Part shown: in pieces, positions 46,201-58,714 of the stretch
Position numbering within the stretch: the stretch's first letter is position 1
Layout: every line of letters starts with the position of its first letter
Origin: Watersipora subatra
Lineage: Eukaryota; Bryozoa; Gymnolaemata; Cheilostomatida; Watersiporidae
Direction: 5' to 3'
NCBI RefSeq assembly: GCF_963576615.1
Contig: NC_088716.1
Coordinates: forward strand, 62,404,228-62,468,227
DNA: 64,000 bases
Position numbers and translations under genes: made by a program
The notes under the pieces: generated by a model
The model's input: the letters and a program-made list of their open reading frames with translations, nothing else
What the model was told of the DNA's origin: nothing
Database searches by the model: none

Positions 46201-49200
46201 TTTACAGATTTGTTACACACAAACACTGATATTTGCACAATTGTTAAAAATCGTAATTTTTTTGGCAAAAAAATTCTATTTACTTATAAATAATTTTAAT
46301 TTGATTGTTTTGGGAAAATCCTAAATAAAATGGAAGTATTTCTTTACTAAATTATGTTTTGTGCTTCCTGTGCTGTTTGGGCCTGTAACTACTAGGCTAA
46401 GCCGTTTTTAAAGGTTGACTTGCAACAAAATTCACATTACAGTTATTTGATATCAAAAGATTCACCATGTTTTACTCTGCTTTGTTGTAGGTGCAAAATA
46501 TGTGGAAATGTGATTACAAGCACCTAAAAGCTCAAAAACGAACAGTTATTCGCCGCCATCACAAAACCGCCGTAGATTAGAATCTTTCCAAAACGGCTCA
46601 AATGGGACGTAGTTGTACAAAATGGTTGCTGTTTACACTTTCATGCAACTTCATTCTCGTCAAAATATTTTCACAAATATGCTTCACGCAATCAATAAAA
46701 CCATATCTATTGTTCTAACGCGTCTGTTTTATTCGTCATTGTAATGCTGTCACTTTTAGCACTGATATCTTATAACTTACCATAAAAATTTAATTTTTTA
46801 ACTTTAGCTCGAAGGAGTACATATCATACCGATTCCAATCTACGGCGGCTTTTCATTTTTGAGCTTTCAAGAGTTTGTAATCACATTTCCACATATTTTG
46901 CATCTACAACACAGCAGAGAAAGACATGGTGAATCTTTTGATATCAAATAACTAATGTGAATTTTGTTGCCAGTCAACCTTAAACCGTTTCAACTCTTTA
47001 TCTATCCTTATTGCGATTGTAGGTTACAAACTAAATATGTGTAGAATATCGGTTACAAACTAAATATGTACTTATTATTTATTAATAATACCTTTTTCCT
47101 GTTGCTACTGTTGGAATTTTTTCAAGACATTTCAAAGTTCATTATCTCTTTTTGGAATTTGTAATTATCAAATTTGCCGTTTCAATTTCAAATCTGCCGG
47201 TAAGCTCCTATTTCCGGTTTCTCCTTAGGGCAATTGCTAACTCTACAAAGACAAAATACCCTCGTGTGATTCTATGTTTGTGCCAGTATTGTTACTCAAA
47301 ACTTTGAATATAATTAGCTTCTGCTGCACAGTAACCTTTTTATACACACATTTCTATGTAGGCATTGTTATTATTAGTTTAACATATTCATGATTTTTAT
47401 TTTGTTTTCCTAATTTTATATGTCAAATAAAAATTAATCTTTTCTGGAACGACTATTTTATCACTCGTGCAGCGCCAGGCATTCTTCTAGTGAAGGATAT
47501 AAGCCAAGTTATAATCTACTTTACCCGAAAAGAATTTTAAGTTCGAGTAAGTTACCTTTATCGGGACAAATATATACCTACCGAAGCAAACGGTAAAACA
47601 AATTTTTATTGCTTGTATGGTAAATTTGTTTAACCCTTTCACTGCCGTAGACGCATAAATGCATTTTCGTGGAACAGCTGCCATAGACGCCTTTTTGCAA
47701 CTTTCCCAGCAATTGCGTAGTTACCTAATTTTATTATTTGTTGACAACATAACCCACGGTCTTCAAGACTTATGAAATAGACAGTGTTGTCCGAAGATTT
47801 GTCTATAAAATAAGCCTAAAATAATGAAGCAATTTTTAACTTTTGTTTGAGAATTTCTAATTTAAAAACAAAACGTTTTTTGTGTGAGTTCATTAATTAC
47901 TGCTTGCCAGTCAGAAAAAAGGTAATTAGTTATGTTGATGACATTATAGCCAATTCAGATTTTTGTGATTATACGGATAATTAAAGCAGCAGCACTGTCT
48001 CTGATAGTGGTGAAAGTAATAATTTTGTGAGAGTAAGGAACATTGTGGAGGATCGTTATGGAGGATAGCTTCACATCGATTGTCACTTCCCATAGCTTTA
48101 TCATCGCACAAAGTCTAGATCCATTGAATTTTTGCATAGCATTGTTCGTTTAAATGTAGGCAAAATAAAATATGTAACAAGTTTTCTAGATAGAGATTGA
48201 AATTGGAAAAAATACTGTGCATTATCGTGAAACAATATCGGCGATTTTCGGTAAAATGGCTGGCACTTGCCAGATACCCGAATTTGTACATGATTGGCAG
48301 TGAAGGGGTTAAATGCTAAGTTATTACCTGAAGTATTTGGTAAAAAGTTATTGCAGGCTTTTGGGCTGTTCAATGAATTTGAATGTTTGCCAGGAATTTT
48401 GCTCCAATCCCATGCATGTTTTATTTAACATTTAGAAAAGGATCAATCGTGTCGCTAGAGGTCTGATTATGTTTTATAAAATGAGTCTTTACATAAAACA
48501 ATACTTATCTGACTAAAAATAAAACTTATTTCTGCGTTTTCATTACTAATTTGAATTTGATTTTTCAACAGGTAAACCTTGTAGGTATAGACATCTTCAC
48601 AGGTAAAAAGTATGAGGATATCTGCCCTTCCACTCATAACATGGATGTGCCAAATGTTAAGAGAACTGAAATGACTCTGGTTGATATAACTCCTGATGGG
48701 TATGTTACTCTGATGGATGAGTCTGGTGAAACGCGTGAAGATCTAAAACTGCCAGAGGGTAATGATGACATCAGAATTAAATTTGAGAGCCTCTCTGAAG
48801 ACCAGTCACTTATGGTAGGTTTTAGATACTACTATGAATGGATTGCTGATAATCGTCTTGAGTTTTTTGTTGTGCCTAGATGTGTAGCATGTGAGAGGTA
48901 ATTGTGTCAAAACTGAGTGTACCTTAACATAAATTTGAGTAAAAGTTTGTGGCGTTGTAAATACGAGCATCCGAGGTACTGCTGCCTAAATGAGTTCAAA
49001 CTAGAGCTGTTCGATGTCTACCTGCACTATGCATTCAATTTCAGAGTTGTTTTCTTCTGAAAACTGAATGAAACGAATCTTCAATTGTTACTTCGGTTTA
49101 CTCATATTGGTATTATGAACCGCATTGCACCGAGATTTGTATATTTATTAATAAATAGTATACTAATAATTAATCTTTGCAAAAAATGTTTAAGTGATGA

Positions 49201-52200
49201 TGAAATTTTTAATTATATTAATATTAATTAACCAATACAATTTGAAAGATTTTATCCCCTTTAAAATTTAATGAATCAACATCAAATTGATTACGTAATT
49301 TAAAAACAATTGAATAAATATAAATAGAAAAATTACAATATACTCAGGACTAATACAATCAATGAAGATTAATACCATAATAAGTTCACATGAGTTTCAC
49401 ATGAGTTTCACATGAGTTTATTTGGCAAGAGTCAAAACTATTGCTACAATTTGGATGAAAAAAAACTTATTTGCTGACCGATCGATGCTCTCACGAAAAT
49501 TTGCTTAAGAAACTGCTGTGTGGGCATGCGCAAACACTAAATCGAATCGTGATGTAAAATTCGGTTCATACACAGTTGTCTTCTTCTGAATCGATGAACC
49601 GAGAGAGAACAACTATCGAAAAACCGAATGCACTCGAATCGTTGTCCAGCACTAGTTCAAACAGTGCAGTTTCATACTGTGACTATAATATAATGCCCAA
49701 GATATTCCGTACATTGGTGCACAATATAGCTGCGCGATGTGTTGATGTTAATGCTTTATCCACATGGCCATGTAATGATAAGCTTATATCGATATAAGGC
49801 TTTTTATAAGGCTTTTGAGATATAAGGATGAAAAGTTTGTAGTTGAGGTTGAAGAGAGCAATGGAACTGGGGCTTTATACTAAAAATCCAGCAGTCTGTA
49901 AAGACTCTTCAGCAATGGCTCTTCCTCATTAAAAATTTGTCGTAATGGTAGAAAGTTGTAGTTAGATTTCCAATTTGTTGTAGTATTTTGTGTTTAGCTA
50001 TAGTTGGTTTTGGCATTTTCAATTTGGAGTAGATTGTATCCATTTCAAAATACAGTGAAACATGGATAACTCGCCCTCGGATATAGCGAACACATGGGTA
50101 ACTTGAATGGATTTGCTTGGTCCATTCCCACGCAATAATAAATGGCTCTATATAACTCGAACTCAACACTGTTAATTCGAACTGTTTTTTGCCCAACGAC
50201 TACCGAAACGGTTGTTATTGCTTTAGAAAATCACTTTATTCCAAGCCATAGAGGTAAACCTCAACTTTTCGTAATTCATAAGCGTCGTCATTACCTCCAT
50301 CGGCAAAATATTTTTGTCAACGACTTTTCTAAAGGTTTGGTGAAATTTGATTTATACTGCTATAAGATGAATAGCACGGGTTAGCCGGGTCACGCGCGCA
50401 AGGATTTTCGCCACGCACATACAAAACAGCATGTTGTATTTGCGTGGCGAAAATCCTTGAGTGCGTGACCCGGCTAGCCCGTGATGAATAGTTTTCCGAC
50501 GTTGATTCCGTGTTGAATCAACGTCGGAATGTTGAATGTTTAAAACGTCTTAAAAATTGTCTTTATTAAACGTATACGTTGTCTTAGCTAAAAAAACTAT
50601 TCATCGTTTGACCTAAACACAGAATACGTGTGTACATTCAATAAGTATCCATTCAAAAAGCGTGAGTGATATACAATGCACCGTAAAACCTCGTAAAACT
50701 TTTAATTGAACTGCCTCAGAGTGTTGCTCTTAACGAATCCCAGGTAAAGTAAGGTAATCTTTGCATAAACTTCAAGAAAAATCGGCAAAATTGATCGTGG
50801 GTAAAACGCTCAAAAGAAAAATGTCTTTTCTTTTGAGCATTTCAGCAACGATCAAGTTTTGCCAATGTCAATCTAAAAAACGTCCTGGCAATAACATCAC
50901 CTCAAACAACAAACCAATCTCAAGTGATAGAAAAATCTCTATACTTTTTGATAAAAACGTTTTAAACTTTGCATTAGAAGCATTTAATTTGAAACAAGCC
51001 ATTTGTGCCTTTGATTTATATTATAGTTTGTATATGTACATGTATCTACTAATAAATAAGTAAATACATGGACTTGTGACAGTGCTCTGGTAACTTGAAC
51101 GCTCTGATAATTCGAACACTTTTGCTTGGTCCCTTGAAGTTTGAGTTATCCGAGTTTCACTGTAGTTGTTTTCTAACATTTGGTTTCATTATAATAGTCT
51201 TAATTTATTTCATTGCAAAACCTAACATCATTCCTCAGTCATTAGGAATGGCAATATTGTATCAAATATCGTAGGTATTTATAGCATATCATATCAAAAT
51301 GCAAAAAACTCAGTTTGCACAGCTATAGTGCACAAAATCCTGTCACGTACAACTGATCGCTTAACCTCTCCGAAGCCAACTCAGGATTGGTCAAGCAATT
51401 CCAGTGTTGGTATCATAAGGTGAAAATCTATAGAGGGGTACAGAAGTCCATAGTAATTATTTAATGCAAACACCCTGGTTAAAATCATAAAACTTGTATA
51501 TACGTGTTTTACATATTAAAAATTAGTAACAAAATAATATGTTAACCATAGTTACTAAAGTTACCAACAGTAACTTGAGTGTATTTAGTGGTTATGATCT
51601 ACTATAAAATGTATCGTTACAATGTACTTGTGTAGTACATACCGTAGGGAGTTCTTTCCTTCAAGACAGACAGACGCATAACATAAATGCTGAATTTAAC
51701 TTTAATGAATTTAGCTTGCAAAACACATACCTAAAGCTGAATTTTAGTATGTATTTTACTAAACTTTGTCATCGACTAAGATCACAGATCCATTTTCGGT
51801 TTCGTTTTCACTACAACTTGTAACGAATGACGCCTTTTAAAAGTTGTGAGGGATTTTGAAAACTACCATATCGGCATCTGCGCTATTTCGACATTTTCAG
51901 TAGCACATTGGCTGCCAAATTTTACTTGTTTCGAGAGGAGTGTTTGTTGATATTGTGTGGCGAAAAAATGTTAAATGGTGGGGATGGAAAACCTTGTGTT
52001 CTCCATTCTAAGACGAAAAAATTGCATAACATAATTATCGTAGCCCGGGGACACGTTGTTATAGTTTGACCTGTGATTGACCATGCTCCTGTATTGCGTT
52101 ACTAAGGCATGTATGTCATATTAGTTTCTAGATGGCAATTGATAGGAATAAATGCTTCAACAAAGTCCAATACCTATATACAGCATTGAGCATATAAATT

Positions 52201-53243
52201 GTAGTTTTCAAGTTTTTGGTTTGGCACAGTTTTTATACATTCTCCAAATGTATACTAAATTACTAACACTTGTTTATTGTGCAACTGATTTAAGGATCGG
52301 TGGACTGCAGTACAGCGACAAGACAATATTATTGAGGAATAATTGAATATCTGTGTATTTTTGTTGTTGGTCCATTATGGGCCAGTACTAATTTCATTTG
52401 CGCTAGCCACCTTTCTAGCATGAAGTTTTGTAAGGTAACTTTGTAAGCAAGTTTAATGTCAGACTGCGCTTTGACTCTTTTATTCAGTTTTGCTAAAAAT
52501 GTTTGTTTTTATTTGGTAGACATCATTTGTAAGGCAATTAAATGAAGATGCGCTATTCAACTTTTCGGAATATTCTGATATCTATTCTCAATAAGTTGCC
52601 TGAAAAGTTCTTTAGTCCTACTCACTGATTATCTACCTCTAAGTCGACGAGTTTCCACTTATTACTCTTTTAGAGCGGAATTGTTATTTGTATCACATGC
52701 ATACAGAAATTTATTTATATGATTTGGTAATCAGTTCAAATCTTTAGCAAGTTATTAGCTAGAATTGGCAACTCAACATCCATCGATTAGTGCCCTCATC
52801 TATGCTTTACTAACAATAAAAACTGTTATGAGAACTAATAAAAGATGATATTCCTAGTGTTTGTTTTATGGATATGTGATATTTTTTTTGGAAAAGCATA
52901 CTGTTTGATTATAATTAACATACGAGTTTTAGGAAGACACTTGGATATTTGGTCTTATAGTTGTCGAAGTGTTACTTCTCAATGTCTCTTTTGGGTTTTT
53001 GTAAAATGCGCTTTATGACCTGTGTTGAATTAAACTTATAGTTGGCACCTCTTCGTTTGTTAGTTTGTAATTCACATCTATAGGTTGCTTTGAAAGTTGA
53101 AGTTTTGGGTTCATGCGTTTAGCCGACTAAATTGCGTTTTTGGCTAAGCGGCTTTATCAGAAGAAATGTGAATTTTATTTTAGGTTACAGTGTTGAAGGC
53201 AATGGACCAAGAAATGCTTACATCTGCCAAGGCTGGAAAGTAA
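43239..53243 (+). CDS. EIF5A: Translation factor eIF5A, copy 1, three exons
   Basis: eIF5A binds the ribosomal E site and, with its hypusine side chain, promotes peptide bond formation at stalled sequences and termination. Exons: 43239-43406, 48572-48814, 53184-53243, all joined in phase 0, giving 156 aa, the normal length. The hypusination loop reads [12 protein letters not shown], with the modified lysine at residue 51. Other signatures are [31 protein letters not shown] and LKLPEG. The C-terminal OB domain ends [19 protein letters not shown]. Introns are large (5.2 and 4.4 kb) and carry several transposons. It is nearer to vertebrate eIF5A than the second copy and is the likely main housekeeping gene. 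Confidence 0.96.
43407..46407. other. eIF5A copy 1 intron 1, left part
   Basis: No supported exon. A fold-back sequence lies near 44555-44670, pairing GGTAGTACCAGCACCTTTTTT with its complement GGTAGTACCAGTACCTTTTTT. Minor frames elsewhere lack motifs. Confidence 0.45.
44555..44670. repeat. Fold-back hairpin element
   Basis: Left arm GATGCGG...GGTAGTACCAGCACC and right arm GGTACTGGTACTACCTGCATC are near-complementary over about 25 bp, separated by about 45 bp. The size suggests a tiny MITE remnant. Target duplications were not resolved. Confidence 0.6.
46408..46984. mobile_element. Element with about 180-bp terminal inverted repeats
   Basis: 577 bp. The left arm (from TTAAAGGTTGACTTGCAAC) and right arm are inverted copies for about 180 bp, around a centre of roughly 215 bp. 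CCGTTT occurs directly outside both ends (46402-46407, 46985-46990) and may be a 6-bp target duplication. Superfamily unknown. The left arm includes TTTGTTGTAG followed by an open frame that could be spliced to eIF5A exon 1. Confidence 0.75.
46985..47633. other. eIF5A copy 1 intron 1, unique sequence
   Basis: AT-rich, no exon or element recognised. Confidence 0.45.
47634..48308. mobile_element. piggyBac-like MITE with TTAA target sites
   Basis: 675 bp flanked by TTAA (47630-47633, 48309-48312), with ends CCCTTTCACTGCC and CCCCTTCACTGCC in inverted orientation. It differs in the end sequence from the element at 33871, so it is a separate family. No transposase. Confidence 0.8.
48815..50052. 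other. eIF5A copy 1 intron 2, left part
   Basis: A three-copy CACATGAGTTT repeat near 49387-49420. The rest holds no recognised gene or element. Confidence 0.45.
50375..50483. mobile_element. Palindromic hAT-like MITE nested in a pogo-like MITE
   Basis: 109 bp made almost entirely of two inverted arms of about 50 bp (arm begins CACGGGTTAGCCGGGTCACG; the other arm matches at most positions) around a short spacer. ATGAATAG flanks both sides (50367-50374, 50484-50491), an 8-bp target duplication as made by hAT transposases. GC-rich, unlike its surroundings. Confidence 0.85.
50495..50528. repeat. Short palindrome
   Basis: TCCGACGTTGATTC and GAATCAACGTCGGA form a 14-bp perfect stem with loop CGTGTT, just right of the hAT-like MITE. 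Confidence 0.85.
51548..52010. repeat. Dispersed repeat, copy 1
   Basis: Shares long stretches with 63508-64000 in the same orientation, for example TATTTAGTGGTTATGATCT, the GTACNTACCGTNGGGAGTTC block and CATAAATGCTGAA. Overall similarity is uneven with small gaps. No coding frame or terminal repeats were recognised. Confidence 0.75.
52011..53183. other. eIF5A copy 1 intron 2, right part
   Basis: Unique AT-rich sequence with no supported exon. Confidence 0.45.
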
Positions 53244-53683
53244 CTCCCCCCAACTGCCTTGTGAGTATCCAACTCGCTTTAGTAACTGGTATGGTACTTC
53301 TGTAGGAGTACTCTGTATGGTACTTAAAAATCATGTCTTGTAGTAGTACTGTTTTATTGTTTCTGTATGTTCGTGATTAACAAATGTTATATGGAAGTTT
53401 AGATTAAGAGTAGGTATATTTGTTAATATACTACCGGTTATCCGTGTCTACTTATGTAACCGTTCTTGTAATTCTATTGAACTAAAACTTGCACCTATTT
53501 GTTTGCTTACAATTTGGTTGGATTTATGGATAATTGCTCAGTTTTCAGCTTTGCTGGTATGCGACTGTTTATAGCGACTTGAAATCGATTATCTAAATGG
53601 TTTCTGAGCACCTTTTAATTGGTCAGCATTGTTTTATTAACAAACTGTTGTTTGGCAACATGAAAACATTAAATAACCATGTA

Positions 53684-54158
53684 CAGTGAAACTCGGATAA
53701 CAGCTTCACGGGACCGAGCGAGTTCGAGTTATCAGAATGTTCAAGTTATCAGAGCTCTGTCACAAGTGCATGTATTTATCAGTTGCTACATGTACAAATG
53801 CAAACTATAAGTTTATCCGAAGGTTACCTCGCTTTTCTTTGCTTTCGATGGGCTATCGCAAAGCGAATGTTTGGTAAAATTTCATTTTTTGCAAACCTTG
53901 AGAAAAGTCGTTGACGAAAATATTTTACCGATGATGATTGACGAAGTTGATGTTTATCTCTACGGCTTGGAATAAAGTTATATTCTAAAATGATAACGAC
54001 CATTTCGGTAGCCTTGGGGCAACAAACTGTTAGAGTTCATGATGTTGAGGTCGAGTTATCTAAAGCAATTTATTATTGCGTGGGAACAGACTAAACAAAT
54101 CCATTCGTGTTAACCATGTGTGCTAGCTATCCGAGGGCGAGTTGTCCAAGTTTGACTA
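53684..54158. mobile_element. pogo/mariner-like MITE, copy 3 (shortened)
   Basis: About 475 bp. Left end CAGTGAAACTCGGATAAC follows TA. The right end is a decayed inverse (GTTGTCCAAGTTTGACTA). Internal stretches such as TTCACGGGACCGAGCGA match copy 1, with large deletions. It lies 440 bp past the eIF5A copy 1 stop and may fall in its 3' UTR or downstream DNA. Confidence 0.75.
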
Positions 54159-56845
54159 CATAGTTTTATGAACTTGAATAAACATAAAACATTGTGAGGA
54201 TTATAATTATTCTCTCGAAGTATTCTCTGTTCATATGATCCTTTGAATTGGAAAAATGTTGTATAAAGCAATTTCGAGCATTCGCTGATCATTTCCCTTT
54301 CATCTTGACGCCTTTGCTAAAATTCAAATATGGTGCTAGTTTTTCTTCTGTATGGTTCTGGTGCTGGTAATCCAAACTGAAAAGTTATGAATAAAAAATA
54401 TATATAAGCTGGTCAATGATATTTCACAATTGTAATCATGTGCAGTGATTTGATACATTCTTTGTTGAGATCCTGGTGTTCGTGAAAAGTCCTAATCAAA
54501 CATTTTCATAAAGGTGGCAATATCAGTTTCCTTTTTAGATTAAACACTAGATTCTTTTGACTAAATTGACATGTTACCAGTTTTCAGTAAGTAGAAAAAC
54601 AAAGATAATTATTTTCTTGTATCAATAATTTGGATTCAATTGAAATTATTTTTCGAGAGGCAAAAAAATACTTGGAAAATTCCAGAAGGTGCAAGTATAA
54701 ATTCCTAGACCTGTACCTCACACAGAGATGTGTTTTTATCAACTTTGCTTGTCATTAAAAGATATTATTTTGTATGGAAAGCTACTCAAATAACTTAGTG
54801 CTGCATTTTTGGTGTACATTCAACTCGGTGACAACTATTGCAGTCATTTAGCAGTCATCTAAATAGTTTTTACACTGTTTTGTAGATTCTCAACACATTC
54901 TCAACGATCTAACGATCAACAAACATTCTCGAATGTTTATTGATCGTTTAAAACATTTATTGTTGAACTCATTTGTATAAATTGCTAATAAAGGTTTAAT
55001 ATTTTTCAAAGAAGTTGTTAGTGCACCATGTGATTTGTCAAAACAAATCTTGCTACCGACAACTTACGTACATTGTTGTACCTGGTTTTTTATGCGAATC
55101 CAAGGAATTTTAGTCTTGTCAATCAATACTTTTCAATCATTGAATAATATTATATCGCCTTTGCAGTAGTTGGACAGTCGGTCATGTCTTGATATTATTT
55201 GAAATTTTCTTTTTAGCCAACTCGGTCAAATTTTTCTAAAGCAGTACATACGATATGCCCTTTTCGGTCACAATAGAAATGCATGAAATATCTTCGTTCC
55301 TCAATTTTTTTCGTGCTATTTACGTCTGAACGTCCCCTGGCAGCAAGCTGACTGTCAGCTGACAAGTAGTGTTTTTCCACCAATATCTTGCCCAGTTAAG
55401 ATCGTGTTTCAACTATTGTTCGGAATTGACCAGTCCTTCCTTCATTCTCTACAGAGAGTAGGCAATAAATGTTTTCTATCATTTTGCTAGCCTCTCATTG
55501 ATTAGCTCAACAATATTTAACTTTGACTTGACCTCACCTCTGGTTCTTGTCCCTGTAATGTTTCACTTGCCAGTTCTCTTTAAAACTCGATTTCAGTATT
55601 ATATATGTCTTAAACACGTATGCTGCGTGATCCCATGTATTTTCATGCATAATTAGTTCCTTCAAGAAAACTCCTGCAAAGTAGGAGGGATTCTTGTATA
55701 GCATTAATACAAATTAATTGAATATGTAAAAACTGGTTTATTATGATAAGTAAAAATTTATCCCCATTGTTACTCGTAAACGGAAGTGGAGGTTCAGCAA
55801 TATTATAGAATGACGGATAGGTATATTTAGCGTAACATATTTTAACTTAGAATATAGATAGTCTAAAATACTGTTAAACCTTTATTTGAACGCAACTTCT
55901 AATAGAATGCCTCTACACGGGAAGAGTTAGAAGATAGAGCATCATTGCATTCAGATAGAGGTTTTACGCTAACCCGATTTACATATTTATCTTCTTACTT
56001 ATGTTTGTTTTTGATTTTCAATCTTCTCTGTATGCAACTGTAACATTTCTAACATTGAATCTGTGTAAGAGGACTGAACCAAGCATTATTCACGTGACAG
56101 CTATTTCATTAGTCAAATGTTTTGTTACAGGTGGCTTGATGCTCTGGAATAGAGGTTGTCTCGCCTTGCGTTCCTCTCCAATTCTGCCAAAACTATGTTG
56201 GAGGCACCCGCTGTGGCTCTTTGCGCTCATTCTGTTCGCAATTTAGCTGTTAACTGTTAATTATTATTATTGCCTCTAGGTAATTTAAACCATCCCGTGC
56301 TTTTTCTTTTTCTATTTGAAATAACTGAATGGTTCTTGAACTTTTCCAGTATTTTGTATTTGGATGCAATATATGACGAAATACTAGATACATGTATTTG
56401 GGACGATTGAGAGTTATTAAATGCATTTGATTAACTGTTTGGATATCTCTGTGCTGCATGTTGTCATCATTTGCACATATACATACCAGTCGTTTCCTGG
56501 GCGCCGAAGATTTTTTATCATACATAATTCCTTCGAAGGAAAAACAGTTAATTTATGAGCACATGTATTATTCATTTATAGTATGTGACCCCTTTGACTC
56601 AATTAGTCCGAGCTGTATGATTAGTAAAAAAAGTACAGCTATAGTATTGGTCCGATTAAGGATTGCCAAATGATGGTGTAATATGGATAACTAAACCCGG
56701 GTTACTTGGTTGATGAAGTTGCTTATGTGAAGCTGGTAAGTATTAACTTGTGTTAGTTTTGGATTTAATTTATTCATTTGTTTCGCAGGTTAAATAGTTT
56801 TATGGTTATTTCTGTTCAACAACTTAAATTGTAGGACAACTTACA
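54159..56845. other. Between the two eIF5A genes, nothing recognised
   Basis: About 2.7 kb of AT-rich DNA with no supported exon. The 3' part should include the promoter of the second eIF5A gene. ATTGTAG/GACAACTTACAATG just before its start resembles a 3' splice site of a 5' UTR intron. Confidence 0.45.
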
Positions 56846-58714
56846 ATGTTGTCAGAAGAATTTCCCCACATGACTTCTGTTGATTCAGCTGGCACATACC
56901 CAGTGCAATGCTCGGCATTGCGCAAAGGCGGTTATGCGCTTATAAAAGGACATCCCTGCAAGGTTGTAGAAATGGTAACGTGTAAAACTGGCAAGCATGG
57001 TCGTGCGAAGGTAAAAAAATTAACAGTTGGCACATGAGAGCATTTTATAAGTTACTGTGTATGATTGTGTTGCTGTTCCTCATCTAGCGTCAATATTTGA
57101 TTTGTGGGTGAGGCAGTAAGTGTATTGCAATCCATTAACTGGCATATTGCTGTCTATTTAGCCTACAATTAGCAGTTGTGAGATAGTCATTGTCTGACCT
57201 ACATGGCTTGTTGCTAATTGTAGTTTTGTATTGGGTAAGGCCAACTTGCCTACCAGGAATCAGTTTTTGCTTCAGCTTCACTTGCTTTCCTTTTTGGAAT
57301 TCCTATTGATATTACTGGGTCTAAATAGTTGGTATTAACTTTACAAATCATTAATGAGGTTTTCATGACTTAGTTTTGGCTTGCAAATGTTAAACGCATG
57401 TGATTGTCTTTTTAGTTTTTATCTTCATTGATCAATGCTGATTGTAAGCCCTGTGATATATCATTGGGAATTCCATGTTTTATCAATTTCACCATGCTGG
57501 TGTAATTCAGATAACCTAGTTCTTCCATTATTTGTATACATGAGCATATTTTCTCTGGATCGGATTACCATATATTATGTAAGCCGAGATTTCTGGAACT
57601 GCAAAATCGCATGCAATACGAAATTTATACAGTTAATATTTTCTAGAATAAGTTAAATTTGTTGATGAGATTTCGAGACAAGGATTCGTCTCATTGTTGA
57701 TAAATAATTTTCGTAAGTTGTGTGCACATGCATTTATCATAAAAACTTTCAAACTTCGCTCCCGCTCATTTGGTCGTGGGATTACAACTTGATGTAGTTA
57801 TAGCTCATAATACCTTAATTTGTGCAGTTGCTACGTGGTATTTCTATTTTCGCCAGGTTTCACTCGTTGAGCAGTGATTTGATTTGGCAATTACTCTATA
57901 GAAACAATTTGCTTGCGAGTGTGTGTTTGACTGTAAATAATGTCTAGAACTATCAAGGTTAAACTAAAATAGATGCATTTCGAGATTTATGGAGGTGAAA
58001 ATACTTCTGATAAAATATTTTAGGTCACGGCAGGCAGCCATTCATCTAGGCAGCGGTGTATTAGGCTATTAGCTTATTGAAAATAGAACTGTATTTTTCT
58101 ACCAATTCTTCAATCTTGGGTGGTATCAGATGTATAGAATTGACTTATGCAGGTGAGTTTAATTGGCATAGACCTATTCACTGGGAAGAAGCACCAAGAA
58201 TGCTGTCCTTCTACGCACAACATGGATGTTCCTGTGGTCACCCATGAAGAGTTCATCGTTGTTGATGTTGGCAGCACATTTCTTTCATTGATGGATGATA
58301 ATGGCAGGCTTCGTTCGGACATAAGGATCCCAGAAGGACCTATCGCTTCGGAGATGAAGAGCAAATTTGCGGAGGTCTCTGATGATGAGACACTAGTGGT
58401 GAGCTGATCTTTTCTCATTTCTATTATTGGTCTGTGTGACAACCATCACCAAATAGTAGGTTTCCCCAAGCTGTCCATGAAATATGATTCTCTGATCTTC
58501 TGCGGTTACACGGTTATGTGTATTGTTCCTCATCAAGAGTTGTTTTCTCCCTAGTCAGCAACATTACTGGTGACTACTCGGGTCAGCTCTGGCACCCAAG
58601 TTCACCAATCTTCTCCAGTCACCTTAATGAGTAATATCGGTGTGCTAATTTTAGGTTTCTGTTGTCAAAGCGATGGGTCAGGAGAAAGTTCGAGCGATAA
58701 AGCTTGTGAAATGA
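56846..58714 (+). CDS. EIF5A: Translation factor eIF5A, copy 2, diverged paralogue
   Basis: Second complete eIF5A gene. Exons: 56846-57010, 58153-58398, 58655-58714; all junctions are phase 0 at the same protein positions as copy 1, and the product is also 156 aa. The hypusination loop is [11 protein letters not shown] (modified lysine at residue 50), with Cys for Ser and Arg for His relative to copy 1. [31 protein letters not shown] and IRIPEG are kept; the OB domain is much changed ([20 protein letters not shown]). Introns are short (1.1 and 0.26 kb) and free of recognised transposons. Shared intron positions show segmental rather than retro duplication. The intact frame argues against a pseudogene. 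The hypusine lysine is kept, so modification is expected. Confidence 0.94.

Larger units (their letters stand above)
50053..51162. mobile_element. pogo/mariner-like MITE, copy 2
   Basis: 1,110 bp with ends CAGTGAAACATGGATAACTC and CAGTGAAACTCGGATAACTC (as reverse complement) and TA on each side. It is in the opposite orientation to copy 1. An open frame of about 65 codons at its 3' side ([20 protein letters not shown] onward) is shared almost unchanged with copy 1. It contains two nested palindromes. Confidence 0.85.

Noticed and set aside
56846-58714. eIF5A copy 2 as a processed pseudogene
   Set aside because: It keeps both introns, correct splice sites and a full frame with the hypusine lysine.
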